Shown: piece by piece, positions 35,194 through 43,833 of the stretch
Numbering within the stretch: position 1 is the first letter of the stretch
Layout of the letters: every line of letters begins with the position of its first letter
Origin: Streptomyces sp. IMTB 2501
GTDB taxonomy: Bacteria > Actinomycetota > Actinomycetes > Streptomycetales > Streptomycetaceae
Direction of reading: 5' to 3'
Length of the DNA stretch: 64,000 nt
Assembly (NCBI RefSeq): GCF_001953885.1
Contig: NZ_MQUS01000022.1
Location: forward strand, 82,777 to 146,776
Program-made: the position numbers and the translations under genes
The notes under the pieces: generated by a model
What the model saw: the letters and a program-made list of their open reading frames with translations, nothing else
Database searches by the model: none
What the model was told of the DNA's origin: nothing

Positions 35194-38100
35194 GTCCACC
35201 CCTGTGTCCGCCGGCCCCAGTGCGCGTGGACGGCGCCTCGCGCGACCGCCAGCGACGCCAGCTCTGTCTCCCGGTCGACGCCGATGAGCCGGTTGTGGTG
35301 CATGTGGAGCAGGCTCGACAGCGTCCGCCCGGGCGAGGACCACTCGCGGGTATCCGGTCCCAGCACCGCACGCCGGTAATCGGCCACCGCCCGCGAGCGC
35401 TTGTCCCATGCGGCCAGCACCTCCTCGCCGCCCGGGCGGGCGCGCAGCCCGGCCCAATCACCGTAGGGGTCGATGAGTGCGACGGCCTCGGCACGGCGCC
35501 GTTGGAACTCCTTGTGCCGCGCGTCCTTCGGATATGCCCGCACGAGCCACTCCGGGCCGCTCGGGTCATCTTCGGTGCTGTCTTGTCCGGACGTCACCGA
35601 CGTCCCCTGCCAGGCCCGGAGCAGGTGGACGTAGCCAGTTGCCGCGAGGAGCACGGGCTCGACCTCCAGCATCGCGCGCTCACGCAGGCCGAGCGTTTCG
35701 ACGACTGCCAGGCTGTCGGCGTGGAAGACACGTTCTGCGGCCGCCATCGCTTCCGGGCCGCCGTAGCGCTCGTACTCCGGTGTGTAGGTGTCGAGCGAAA
35801 GCCGTTGGATCAGGCCGTGCGCTCGCAGGTCCCTGGCCCACCGGTGGACGTCGAGCAGCACTGCACCGGCGAGCACCTCGGGCGTCCCGTGGAGGCGCAG
35901 TCGCACATGGTCGTCGTGGTCGCGGTAGCGGATGAAGAACCAGCGGTCCACCGCCTTCGGCAGGGCGTGGAGCAGGCGAGGAAGATGCCGGCCAAGCAGT
36001 TCCTGTTGGCGGTCGGGGGAACAGTGAACCAGGGCGTACAGCCACTCGCCTCCGGGCAGGTGCTCGCCCCACGAGGAACGAGTCCGCGCAGGACGGCAGG
36101 TCTCCTGCCGTCCGCGGAAGGCGGCCGGGGTTGTTGCCGTCGGTGGCGGGGTCGACGGCGCCGCTTCGGCCAGTGCGGATCCCGGCGGCGTTTCTCCCGT
36201 CCCCACCCGCACCGTCCTGGTCCGCGCGGGACTCGCGGCCCGGGAGAGCAAGGGGAAGACCAACTCGTTGCGATGGGCACCGCCCTCTCCCATCAGCCAC
36301 CCTGATGCGTCGTCGGTGTCCAGCACCTCGCGGACCACCGCATCCGGGCGGCGCCGCAGCTCGTGACGGAGGACGCGCAGATGTGCCAACTCGCTGAGAA
36401 GCAGTTCGATCCGCTGGTCAGCGTAGGTCAGGCAGATACGCTCGGGCACTCGCCAGCGCTCCCGCCACGCGTGCACCCGCTTCACCCACTGGTCGAACGG
36501 CGTGTCCTGGTCGCGCACCGCCTCCGACGGCCGCCACCGAGCCAGAGCGAGCACCGCGCGTCCGTACCGCACCCGGGGGGTGTACGGCAGGTCCTCGCCG
36601 GAACCCCAGTTCCAAGTTCGACACGGCCGCGGCCCGCTGTGCGGGATGTCACCGAGCAGGCGCGCCACGTTCGGTACGCGGTCGGGGCGGAGCAGGTGAT
36701 AGGCGGCAGGGACCACCTCCCGGCCGTCGCTGAGCCGCACCACGAACAGCCGGTGGGAGTCGGCCCGCACAGCGAGGTCGTCCAGGCCCAGATCCTGATC
36801 CCCCTCGCCCGGGCCGAACGCGCCGACCGGGACATGCGGCCCCAGCAGCCGGGGCGTCCGGGTCACGTTGCCAGACCGGTTGCGTGGCCGGAACGCCACC
36901 TGGGCGCGGAGCGCGTCCGCTGCCGCGCCGCCGCCCCGGCTCGCGGCGGCCATCTCCGACAGTGCCGTCCGGTCCTCGTCCCGGAACAGGTGGGCGAACC
37001 GGCCGAAGCTGGCCCCGGCCTCCTCGACGGTGGATTCCACCACCAATCGGAACTGCCCGGTGCGCAGCGCGGCGGGTGAGGTGGCCACCAGCCGGGTGAA
37101 CAGCTCCAGTCCCGAGGGCGGTGTGCCATCGTCCCGGGCGAGTCGGACCACGAGCGGATGGTCGTCGGTGAGGACCACCTCGGCGGCGCCGGTCACCGTC
37201 GCCTCCTGGGCGAGGTGGAGCAGCAGCCGGTCGCGTTCGGCGTTCCGGCCGTCCTGGCCCGGCGGCGTTCGGTGGCTCGGCGAGCGCCGGTAGCCGGCGG
37301 GCACCCCGAGGCCCATGTCCGGGTCGAGCAGCTCTTTGACCGGCACGGCGCGGTCCTCGCCGTAACGCTCCAGGAAGTCGCGGTGGTACTGGATCAGCGG
37401 GGCGGTGGACGGGACGTCGTCGGACAGTCGCCACAACAGGTGTGCGGCCCGTTCCGCCTCGGCTCCGACCGAAGGCGGCAGGCACACCTCCGCGTCCAGC
37501 GCCAGATCCACCTGCACCAGGTGTTCCTGCTCGCAGAGCCCACCCATCCGGTGGAGGAGTGACTCCCAGGCCGGCTGCCAGACCTGGTCGCCGGGCCTGG
37601 CCGCGGTCCGCTCGGACTGTTCGTTCAACTGTGTTGTGATGGCATGGAGTTCGGTGAGTTCTGGAGCGTTCGACGGCGCCAGGGCTGCCAGCACATGAGC
37701 GGCGGGGTCCGCGTGGTGGGTGGGCGGGTGCAGTTCAGTCAGCAGAACCTCGCACTCCACCAGTCCCACCAGCATCTCGACGATGGTCTCGCGCGATGCT
37801 TGCGGGAACCGCTCGACCAGCCGTTCCTCCACGTCCACGAAGGGCAAGGGTGCACGGGCCGACTCCACCGCGGCGCGTACGGCCGCGGTGTAGCGCATGC
37901 TCACCTCGCGTACCACCCGCCCGTCAGGCCGCTCGTCCGCCGGGTCGTCCGGGCCGGTGGCGACCACGATCCGGTCTCCCCGGACGACACACAGGTTGTT
38001 GGCCACGATGCGCAGATGGCGCACCACCTCGGGTCGGCGCTCCCAGTCGGCGGCCAGCTTGGTGAGCCACGCGTGGTCCGGCCGGACCACGCGCCGGTGG

Positions 38101-38489
38101 GCGGTGCCCAGACGTGCCTCCGACTCCTGCGGCCGGGTGGCGATGCGTGCCACGGCCACCCCGGCCATCAGGCCGAACGGAGTGGCGCGGGTGGCCATGC
38201 GCAGTCGATAGGCGGTCAGTGCCCGGACTGCCCGCCGCAGATCCGTGACCTTCTGTTCCGTTCCGGTCAGGGCCGCGTCCCAACGGCGCGTCAGCGCCGC
38301 ACTCGACACGGCGACCGCCTCCTTGAAGCCCGCGTCGGAGGCTAGCTCGCGCAACTGGCCGGTCAGCCTGACGGCTTCGTCGGCAGCGCCTTCCGGTATG
38401 TCGACGACGGCCTCGCGGGCGCGGTGCGCCGGATGTACGGGGGCGCGCAGCAGGGCGAATCCAACACAAGAGAACAACGATTTCCCCAC
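35190..38489 (-). CDS. lanB: full-length lantibiotic dehydratase (LanB)
   Basis: A 1099-residue class I dehydratase. The N-terminal glutamylation domain (about 1-750) shows RMATRATPFGLMAGVAVARI, YHRDFLERYGEDRAVPVKEL, DDHPLVVRLARDDG and DLAVRADSHRLFVVRLSDGR. The C-terminal elimination (SpaB_C/thiopeptide-type) domain (about 820-1099) shows WLYALVHCSPDRQQELLGRH, FFIRYRDHDDHVRLRL and LLHMHHNRLIGVDRETE. It glutamylates Thr/Ser of the precursor using glutamyl-tRNA and then eliminates glutamate. Both domains are in one chain, as in NisB. A hairpin separates it from the precursor gene and it overlaps lanC by four bases. Confidence 0.95.
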   Translation of the reverse strand: MGKSLFSCVGFALLRAPVHPAHRAREAVVDIPEGAADEAVRLTGQLRELASDAGFKEAVAVSSAALTRRWDAALTGTEQKVTDLRRAVRALTAYRLRMATRATPFGLMAGVAVARIATRPQESEARLGTAHRRVVRPDHAWLTKLAADWERRPEVVRHLRIVANNLCVVRGDRIVVATGPDDPADERPDGRVVREVSMRYTAAVRAAVESARAPLPFVDVEERLVERFPQASRETIVEMLVGLVECEVLLTELHPPTHHADPAAHVLAALAPSNAPELTELHAITTQLNEQSERTAARPGDQVWQPAWESLLHRMGGLCEQEHLVQVDLALDAEVCLPPSVGAEAERAAHLLWRLSDDVPSTAPLIQYHRDFLERYGEDRAVPVKELLDPDMGLGVPAGYRRSPSHRTPPGQDGRNAERDRLLLHLAQEATVTGAAEVVLTDDHPLVVRLARDDGTPPSGLELFTRLVATSPAALRTGQFRLVVESTVEEAGASFGRFAHLFRDEDRTALSEMAAASRGGGAAADALRAQVAFRPRNRSGNVTRTPRLLGPHVPVGAFGPGEGDQDLGLDDLAVRADSHRLFVVRLSDGREVVPAAYHLLRPDRVPNVARLLGDIPHSGPRPCRTWNWGSGEDLPYTPRVRYGRAVLALARWRPSEAVRDQDTPFDQWVKRVHAWRERWRVPERICLTYADQRIELLLSELAHLRVLRHELRRRPDAVVREVLDTDDASGWLMGEGGAHRNELVFPLLSRAASPARTRTVRVGTGETPPGSALAEAAPSTPPPTATTPAAFRGRQETCRPARTRSSWGEHLPGGEWLYALVHCSPDRQQELLGRHLPRLLHALPKAVDRWFFIRYRDHDDHVRLRLHGTPEVLAGAVLLDVHRWARDLRAHGLIQRLSLDTYTPEYERYGGPEAMAAAERVFHADSLAVVETLGLRERAMLEVEPVLLAATGYVHLLRAWQGTSVTSGQDSTEDDPSGPEWLVRAYPKDARHKEFQRRRAEAVALIDPYGDWAGLRARPGGEEVLAAWDKRSRAVADYRRAVLGPDTREWSSPGRTLSSLLHMHHNRLIGVDRETELASLAVARGAVHAHWGRRTQGWT

Positions 38490-38531
38490 CGCGGTCTTCC
38501 TTTGCCGTCCTTTTCAGTGCTCTCGCCGACG

Positions 38532-38570
38532 CGGTAGGCGCCTTTCCCGGTCCAGGAAAGGCGCCTACCG
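38532..38570 (-). terminator. perfect hairpin between precursor and dehydratase genes (attenuator)
   Basis: A 16-base arm CGGTAGGCGCCTTTCC at 38532-38547 pairs perfectly with 38555-38570 across a 7-base loop. It starts nine bases after the precursor stop and ends 42 bases before lanB. In lanthipeptide operons such hairpins let most transcripts stop after lanA, so that precursor greatly exceeds enzymes. Confidence 0.85.
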
Positions 38571-38578
38571 ATGCTGGT

Positions 38579-38722
38579 TCAGCAGAATATGACCGTGGTT
38601 TCACATCGGGTGCCGAGCGTGAAAGCTGCCTCCTGGGCAGTCGGCGCGACGGCCTCGGTCGCCTCGCGAATGTCCAGGTCAAAGACGTCCTCGTGCTCCT
38701 TGACGGCAAACTCTACGTTCAT
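38579..38722 (-). CDS. lanA: class I lanthipeptide precursor peptide (LanA)
   Basis: A 47-residue peptide starting at ATG 38722 with GAAAGGTGG upstream. The leader is acidic and carries F14-D-L-D17, the FNLD-type recognition box that LanB binds. The C-terminal part TLGTRCETTVIFC has Thr at 35, 38, 42 and 43 and Cys at 40 and 47, and no Ser. Two (methyl)lanthionine rings are possible, T35 or T38 with C40, and T42 or T43 with C47, the last closing at the very C-terminus. It lies directly upstream of lanB and lanC on the same strand. Leader cleavage probably falls around residues 28-34; no protease gene is adjacent. Confidence 0.88.
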   Translation of the reverse strand: MNVEFAVKEHEDVFDLDIREATEAVAPTAQEAAFTLGTRCETTVIFC

Positions 38723-38813
38723 TGTTACCACCTTTCTCCACCCGTGCGGGTGGATTTGAGAACACAGCGGAGGGTTTCCGTCGCACCAAATGACGAACCC
38801 TCACTTTGAAATC

Positions 38814-38841
38814 ACCCTACGGTATTACCGATATCTGTCAA
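38814..38841 (-). promoter_or_regulatory. promoter of the lanthipeptide operon
   Basis: Read on the minus strand, a perfect TTGACA (38841-38836) is followed after 16 bases by TAGGGT (38819-38814). This gives a transcript start near 38807 and an untranslated leader of about 85 bases before lanA. It resembles a housekeeping sigma (HrdB-type) promoter, so expression may be growth-linked rather than dependent on a dedicated activator. Confidence 0.6.
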
Positions 38842-39470
38842 GCCGTCATTATCGAAGTTCCGGTCGAGTTGGCTCGGCAAGGGCAGACCGGACCGGCAGG
38901 CCGCGAAAGACAATTCGTCCAGCGAGAACTGGACTTCTCGACCAGCGGTCCGGGCGCCATGACCGGCGCCCGGCTCAACGCGCAAGAGCGCGAGGCCCCT
39001 TCCGTCTTGCGCGGGTGAGGTGACCGGCAGCGTGCTGGAGCGCCGCGCACATCTTGCGCGGCATGCAGGGGATCCACCACGCCGTCTCCCTCGGAACTCG
39101 TCAGGAGGACTGCCGGGAAGCCGGCTCCCTCACTGACGTGGTGGTAGGGCGAACAGCGGAGCAGTCAGTCGAATGGTCAAGGGGGCCGACCGTCAGGCCG
39201 GACCCCTTGACCTCTTGCGTCTGACGCCGCCTAAGGAAGTCGTCTCATGTGGCGAGTCTTCGGTGGGGGATCAGGAGCCCTCACACCGGGCCGCAGGGGC
39301 GGTATGTTCGAGGACGACCATGGGGGATGACTGGCGTTTTCGCGTTGTCGTTCTGCTCTGGCCGGAGCACCTTGCTCCGCTCCGTTCACGCCGTCAGCTC
39401 TTCGCAGCACTCCTGGGCCGAGCTCGGGGTGCTGTGGCGCCACGTCAGCTATGAAGCCGATCAGCACTTC
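38842..39470. other. non-coding stretch upstream of the lanthipeptide operon
   Basis: No gene is convincing here. A plus-strand frame from TTG 38806 (GPGAMTGARLNAQEREA) lacks a proper start and overlaps the lanA promoter; it may be the tail of a lost gene. No regulator, transporter or protease for the lanthipeptide is present. Confidence 0.35.
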
Positions 39471-39773
39471 CTACGCCAGGTCGCAGGCGCTGCTCGCGTC
39501 GTCGCCCTTGACTCCGAGGTCCACCAGCTCCGTACGACATATGCCGAAGCCCACCTCGCCCCCGGGGGACGACCCGACCAGACACGCCTTCCTCACTCCC
39601 GAGCCGACGCTGTAGCCCTGCCCGGCCAGGTAATTCGTACAATCTCCTGCCGATGCCGAGGCAGGCGTCGCGAGGGCCACAGGCAGAGCCGTCACGATGA
39701 GGGTCAGAGATGCGGCGGCAGCATGACGACGCAGCGCTCCGCCTGGGGTTTTCGTGTGAATCGTGTCGTGCAT
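39471..39773 (-). CDS. small secreted cysteine-containing protein
   Basis: A 100-residue exported protein starting at ATG 39773 (MHDTIHTKTPGGALRRHAAA). The signal peptide core SLTLIVTALPVALA ends at an ATPASA-S type site near residue 45. The mature peptide of about 55 residues has four cysteines (GDCTNYLAGQG, KACLVGSS, GICRTELV, SACDLA), probably two disulfides. The ribosome site is weak (GAAGTTCC). Not recognised, but it resembles other tiny exported Streptomyces proteins. It lies upstream of the lanthipeptide genes on the same strand, with a 630-base gap. Confidence 0.65.
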   Translation of the reverse strand: MHDTIHTKTPGGALRRHAAAASLTLIVTALPVALATPASASAGDCTNYLAGQGYSVGSGVRKACLVGSSPGGEVGFGICRTELVDLGVKGDDASSACDLA

Positions 39774-40175
39774 GGAACTTCCCCCTCTTGTCGCGCATGG
39801 AACTTCCCTCAGTTGCTTCTTCCTGGCCCGGTTTCCCCACCGAGTTGGCACTGGTCAGGCGCGCACTCGGCGACGTTGGCTGGATTGGCCCCGGAATCTG
39901 AGAGAGCACTTATGGCCCGTGTGGGCGCCCCGATCGGAGTATGAGCCCCAGTTTCCTTCGGCAGAGGGACTACGTCGTTAGCGCAGAGTGCACAAGATGA
40001 TGCGCATTCAGTCCACCAGAGGCATACTGAGCGTTTGCCAACCTGCCTACTGTGTTGGCCAGTTGGGGTGGTGGACGGGTGAAGCTCCAGGCAGATGGAG
40101 CTGGCGTGCCCTGTGGGGCGGGTGAGAAGGATGTCGTTGTGTCGAAGCCGTGTCCGGAGGGCGAGGAGGGTGGCC

Positions 40176-40400
40176 ATGACCGGAACGGGCAGGCACGACG
40201 CGGCAGTGCGACGAGCCGACGAGGTCCTGCAGATGTACGCGCTGTCCGTCGAGGGGCGGCGCCGCAGCCCCGGCGAGACTGTGCAGTGCGTCCTCGCCGA
40301 TCTCTTGCACCGGTGTAACACTCAGCGTGACTTCGACGCCGCGCTCCTGCGAGCCAGCGCCCAGCACGCTGCCGTCCGCGCCGGATCGGAGGATTCCTGA
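40176..40400 (+). CDS. small hypothetical protein
   Basis: A 74-residue soluble protein starts at ATG 40176 with GAGGAGGG upstream, a strong site. It is Ala/Arg-rich and helical: AAVRRADEVLQMYALSVEG, GETVQCVLADLLHRCNTQRD, FDAALLRASAQHAAV. Similar small proteins occur on Streptomyces accessory elements. No known domain. The region before it (39774-40175) has no gene I can support. Confidence 0.55.
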   Translation: MTGTGRHDAAVRRADEVLQMYALSVEGRRRSPGETVQCVLADLLHRCNTQRDFDAALLRASAQHAAVRAGSEDS

Positions 40401-40742
40401 GGGCCTGTTCGAGGTCGTGATCAATCTGGTCTGGTGCGGTCGCCCTGCAGCCCATGTCGGCCTCGGTCAGCAGCCGAGCCCGCTGCTCCTCCAACTGCCA
40501 CCATCGATCCCGGTGAGCCGCGCCGCCACACGGGCACGAACTGCTCTGGTCGCCGCAGACACACGGGAGTTGGCGGCACGGCCCATCTGTAGGGGACTCA
40601 TTGCGGACAGAGCTGTGGACTCTGCCAGCGAAACGAGAGGCGTTGACGCCCGACGGCATCCGCCCTCGGTATTTTTTGTGGGCGTGTCTGTTGCGCTTGC
40701 ACGATGACCATTTCTGATCAGAGAGCAAGGAACGGCGACCCC
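40401..40742. other. intergenic stretch with a possible minus-strand relic
   Basis: A minus-strand piece around 40410-40520 (DRWWQLEEQRARLLTEADMG, then DQIDHDLEQALRN) looks like protein but has no start or recognisable family. Otherwise nothing is seen. Confidence 0.3.
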
Positions 40743-41060
40743 ATGGCAATCGCAGCCATCCGTAGGGCTGCCATCGGCGCCGTTATGGCCGCTGTGGCGT
40801 TCGGCGTCGTCGTCGCGACGTCGCCCACCGCCTCGGCCGCTCCGGCTGACGAGATCTGCAGCCAGGCGGAAGGCAACTGGCCCGGCGCCACCTCCACGGA
40901 TTCCATCCCCCTGCGCAGCGGGCCCGGCGCTGACTTCAGCGTGACGGGGACGTCCACCTGGGACTTCAAGGTGGACTCCTGCGTCGTCAACTCCGCAGGC
41001 CACCACTGGTTCCACGGTAAGACGACGGACGGCCGGACGGGCTGGGTCTGGGCCGAGTAA
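40743..41060 (+). CDS. small secreted SH3-like protein
   Basis: A 105-residue exported protein from ATG 40743 (MAIAAIRRAAIGAVMAAVAF), preceded by AAGGAACGG. The signal peptide ends at TASA-A near residue 34. The mature domain has IPLRSGPGADFSVTGTSTWD and HHWFHGKTTDGRTGWVWAE, the hallmarks of a bacterial SH3-type fold (RSGPG near the start, GWVW at the end), and two cysteines (EICSQ, DSCVVN). Such domains often bind cell-wall peptides or metals; the exact role is unknown. Confidence 0.8.
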   Translation: MAIAAIRRAAIGAVMAAVAFGVVVATSPTASAAPADEICSQAEGNWPGATSTDSIPLRSGPGADFSVTGTSTWDFKVDSCVVNSAGHHWFHGKTTDGRTGWVWAE

Positions 41061-41640
41061 TACTGGGGAACGAGTAGCCACAGAGCGACCCGATCGAGGC
41101 CGCTGACCAGCTCGGACGCCCCTGTTGGGGCCACCTTTCGAGAGTATCCCGCTGGTGATCGATGAGTGCGGGGCCGGGCGGGTTGGCCCACCAGGTGCGG
41201 TGAATTCGCTACGGCGCACGCGTGCAGAGCCATCGCGGACGACACGGCGTAGATCAAGGCGCAGATCAAAACGGTGGGTGGTCAGCACAAAGCCGAGCCG
41301 GATCGGCAGGAGGAGCGCGTCCGGCATCTGGAAGGAGAGCCTTGAGCGTCTCCCGGCCGGAGGGTTCGTCGAGCAGTGGATCGGCATCTCGGTGGCCGAG
41401 TTCCCCACATGTCCGCCGCGGCAACTGTGTAGCCCCACGGGTCGCCCTCTGATCCATGTACCTCGGTATGCGTTGGTACTACATCAAGTGCTCGACTGAC
41501 ACTGTGCCGGCCGACCACCACCCCACCTCCGCGCGGCGTGTATTTGGCGCATGCGACCTCGATGATCGGCCGGTGGACGCAGTACATGCGGCGCCTCCGC
41601 TACTAACGTGTGCGCGAAGCCGAGGAGAGGGGTCGCCACG
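41061..41640. other. non-coding stretch
   Basis: About 580 bases with only short overlapping frames and no motif or ribosome site that I can support on either strand. Confidence 0.35.
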
Positions 41641-42306
41641 GTGACGGACAACAGCTTGGCGTGGATCGGCGAGCACTGGTACAGCGGTGCGATCGCCAAG
41701 GACGGGATGCTCTCGGACATCAGCCTCACGGCGGTGCGGGGCGTGGACCCGGTGGACTTCGTGGTGCGCCTCGGCGCCGACCGCGGCATGGCCGAACGGC
41801 CGCCGCTGTTCAAGGACTTCGACAGGCTGAGCGTGAACCTGGGCGACAGCGTGGCGATGTTCGGCCGCAGCGGCGAGTGGACGTACGTCCTGGAGGCCGA
41901 GCGATCCACCTGGCACCTCGTCTTCCTCGACCGGCTGGGTCAGGACACCTTGGTGGAGCAGGGCGACGAACTCGTCTGCCTGGACCGCTTCCTGCACGAG
42001 CACCCGTGGGTGTGCTACGTCGACGCAGCCGGCGAAGTGAGTTCCGGCGAGCCCGGTGACAGCCTGCTGGAGACCGCGGTCCGGACCAGGGACCGGCTCG
42101 GGAGGTTCGCCGCACTGGACGCGGCCATGCGCCGGGCCGGGGCGGTGCGGGACACCTTCCCCGGCTGCGGGGACCCCGAGGACGAGGACGAGGAGTTGGC
42201 GAAGCGGCTGTTCGCGGCGGTGGGCGAGCATCTCGGGCTGTCGCTGCCGCGTCGGGAGATCGAGCTGGGGCTGCTGCCCGCGGTGCACCTGCCCTCGCCG
42301 GTGTGA
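41641..42306 (+). CDS. DUF6461-like protein
   Basis: A 221-residue soluble protein from GTG 41641, with GAGGAGAGG upstream. The N-terminal part reads GEHWYSGAIAKDGMLSDISL, then TAVRGVDPVDFVVRLGADRG, VAMFGRSGEWTYVLEAERST and DELVCLDRFLHEHPWVCYVD. This resembles DUF6461-type proteins, common in Streptomyces and often encoded near immunity or secretion loci. The acidic C-terminus includes GCGDPEDEDEELAKRLF and is Leu-rich. Function unknown; assignment by eye. Confidence 0.7.
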   Translation: MTDNSLAWIGEHWYSGAIAKDGMLSDISLTAVRGVDPVDFVVRLGADRGMAERPPLFKDFDRLSVNLGDSVAMFGRSGEWTYVLEAERSTWHLVFLDRLGQDTLVEQGDELVCLDRFLHEHPWVCYVDAAGEVSSGEPGDSLLETAVRTRDRLGRFAALDAAMRRAGAVRDTFPGCGDPEDEDEELAKRLFAAVGEHLGLSLPRREIELGLLPAVHLPSPV

Positions 42307-42367
42307 ACCGGTAGCAGCGGGGACGCCGTGCCCTCTCGGCGCGGCGCCCCCTGTGAGCGGGGTGGTG

Positions 42368-43284
42368 CTACTGGTTGTTCGCGGTCATGGTGCACTTCAC
42401 GGTCGTGCTGTCGGCGGAGCACGCCGCGAGCATGTTCGTGTTCAGCCAGCAAAGGTCACGGTCCAGCAGTCGCTGGTTCGCGTTGAAGGCTGCGAACCCG
42501 GCCATCGAACCGCTGTTGTCGTTCCCGGAGATCGCGGACCGTCCGCAGACCTCCTTCCACGTCGGCACGAGGCCGTGGATGTTGAACAGGTGCACGGTGC
42601 CGTCCTGCTTGCTCGCAAGGGTCTGCGCACAGGCGTCCCCGCTGCTGACCGGGTTCAGGCCACCCGCGAGCGAGGGCATCCCGCCGCTGTCGTAGGTGGC
42701 GTTGAACGCGAACTCGTCGCAGTTCAGCTCCTTGTCCGTCGTGCCGTTGAGGGCGCTGGTGTCGCCGTTGGCCGCCGCCCATCCGGTGGGGCAGGTCACC
42801 GTCCGGTTGCGGCTGATGTCACCGTCGGGCAGGAAGTACAGCGGCTTGCTGTCGGCCTTGCTGCCCGGGTGGTTGGCCGGCTCGTGCTGGATCGGCCGGG
42901 CGTGCGACGAGGCCTGCGGGTACTTCGCCGCGTTGAAGGTGTGGTCGACACGTAGTTGTGGAACACGCAGCCGATCGTCGGCACCTCGTTGATGATCTTG
43001 GTGTTGTCGCATCGGATCTGGTCGGAAGCTCCGCCGTCCTCCAGGTCGCCGCCCGCGACGTCCATGGAGACCGCGGGGATCGTCTGCACCGTCTTGCCCG
43101 GGCTCTTCGGGTTGCCCTGCAGTGCGAGCGCGACGCCGAGCTTTATCACCTGCGGCTTGGTGGTGTTCGGTCCGGTCAGGTCCGGCCCCCATAGGCAGGA
43201 GGCGTCCGCAGTCACGCTGTGGTGGTCGCCTGGCACCCATGCGGCCGCGCCCGTCCAGCCGCTGACGTTCTGGACGCCGCAGTT
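42368..43284 (-). pseudogene. NucA/NucB-type secreted nuclease, 5'-truncated and frameshifted
   Basis: On the minus strand the 5' part reads WVPGDHHSVTADASCLWGPD, then IKLGVALALQGNPKSPGKTV and NEVPTIGCVFHNYV. A one-base shift near 42950 leads to AKYPQASSHARPIQHEPANH, LYFLPDGDISRNRTVTC, ELNCDEFAFNATYDSG and NSGSMAGFAAFNANQRLLDR, ending CTMTANNQ. CDEFAF and the N-S-x-A-G segment match NucA/NucB DNases of actinomycetes. The signal peptide and N-terminus are gone, replaced by a phosphotransferase fragment. Confidence 0.65.
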
Positions 43285-43690
43285 GCCGGAGGGCGCGGCC
43301 GATCACCTCGTGCGACCAGTCCGCGGCAATGACACGGGGCAGCAGTGGCGCAAACACGGCCAAGTACGGGAGGCTCGCGTACTCGTTGCGCATCAGCTCT
43401 CGCTCGCTGCGGAACCGCCTGACCGGCTCGGGGGCGATGCGCAGGATCACTGGTCGCTCCTGCCCGGCCACCGTCAGCCGGTAGGTTTTGTTGTACATGC
43501 CCGAGCCCAGTTCGACGGCCGACACCACCTTCGCCGCGGGGCCGAACGCGCGGCGGCCGATCGCCTGGATCTCGCCAGCGGTCACCGACTGCTGGAACGC
43601 CTGCGTATCGCGCTCGATCGGTCGGAAATCCGTGCGGCTCCCTGAACGGATGACGGTGAGCCGGGCAGCGCCCGCGACGGGACTGCCCAT
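43285..43690 (-). pseudogene. aminoglycoside-phosphotransferase-like N-terminal fragment
   Basis: The minus strand reads ERDTQAFQQSVTAGEIQAIG, then RRAFGPAAKVVSAVELGSGM, YNKTYRLTVAGQERPVILRI, RNEYASLPYLAVFAPLLPRV and IAADWSHEVIGR. This is the N-lobe of an APH-type kinase (ILRIAPEP contains the ATP-binding region). It stops at VIGR, just where nuclease sequence begins in the same frame, so a deletion fused two unrelated genes. The catalytic HxD loop is missing. Confidence 0.7.
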
Positions 43691-43833
43691 TGTCCCGGTT
43701 GATAGGGGTCGAAAGCCCCGTTTCCCGCGTCCGCGCCCACAGGGGTCAGCGAGGCTGGAGCGGCCATCACTGCCTGCCGGTCCGCAGCCCCGATGATTGA
43801 CCGGCACCCGCAGAGTCCTCGGGAGTCCTCGGG

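Noticed and set aside
33712..35457. A longer LanC start at 35457
   Set aside because: The extra 88 codons lie antisense-like inside lanB's 3' end; the ATG at 35193 overlapping the lanB stop is the coupled start.
38806..39018. A plus-strand 70-codon frame upstream of the lanthipeptide operon
   Set aside because: It has only a TTG start without ribosome site and overlaps the lanA promoter; at most it is the tail of a lost gene.
39249..39944. A plus-strand 231-codon frame
   Set aside because: It is antisense to the small secreted protein at 39471-39773, whose signal peptide and cysteines are coherent.
42368..43807. A single 479-residue protein
   Set aside because: It is a chimera of an APH fragment and a frameshifted nuclease; the middle section is out-of-frame Arg-rich sequence.
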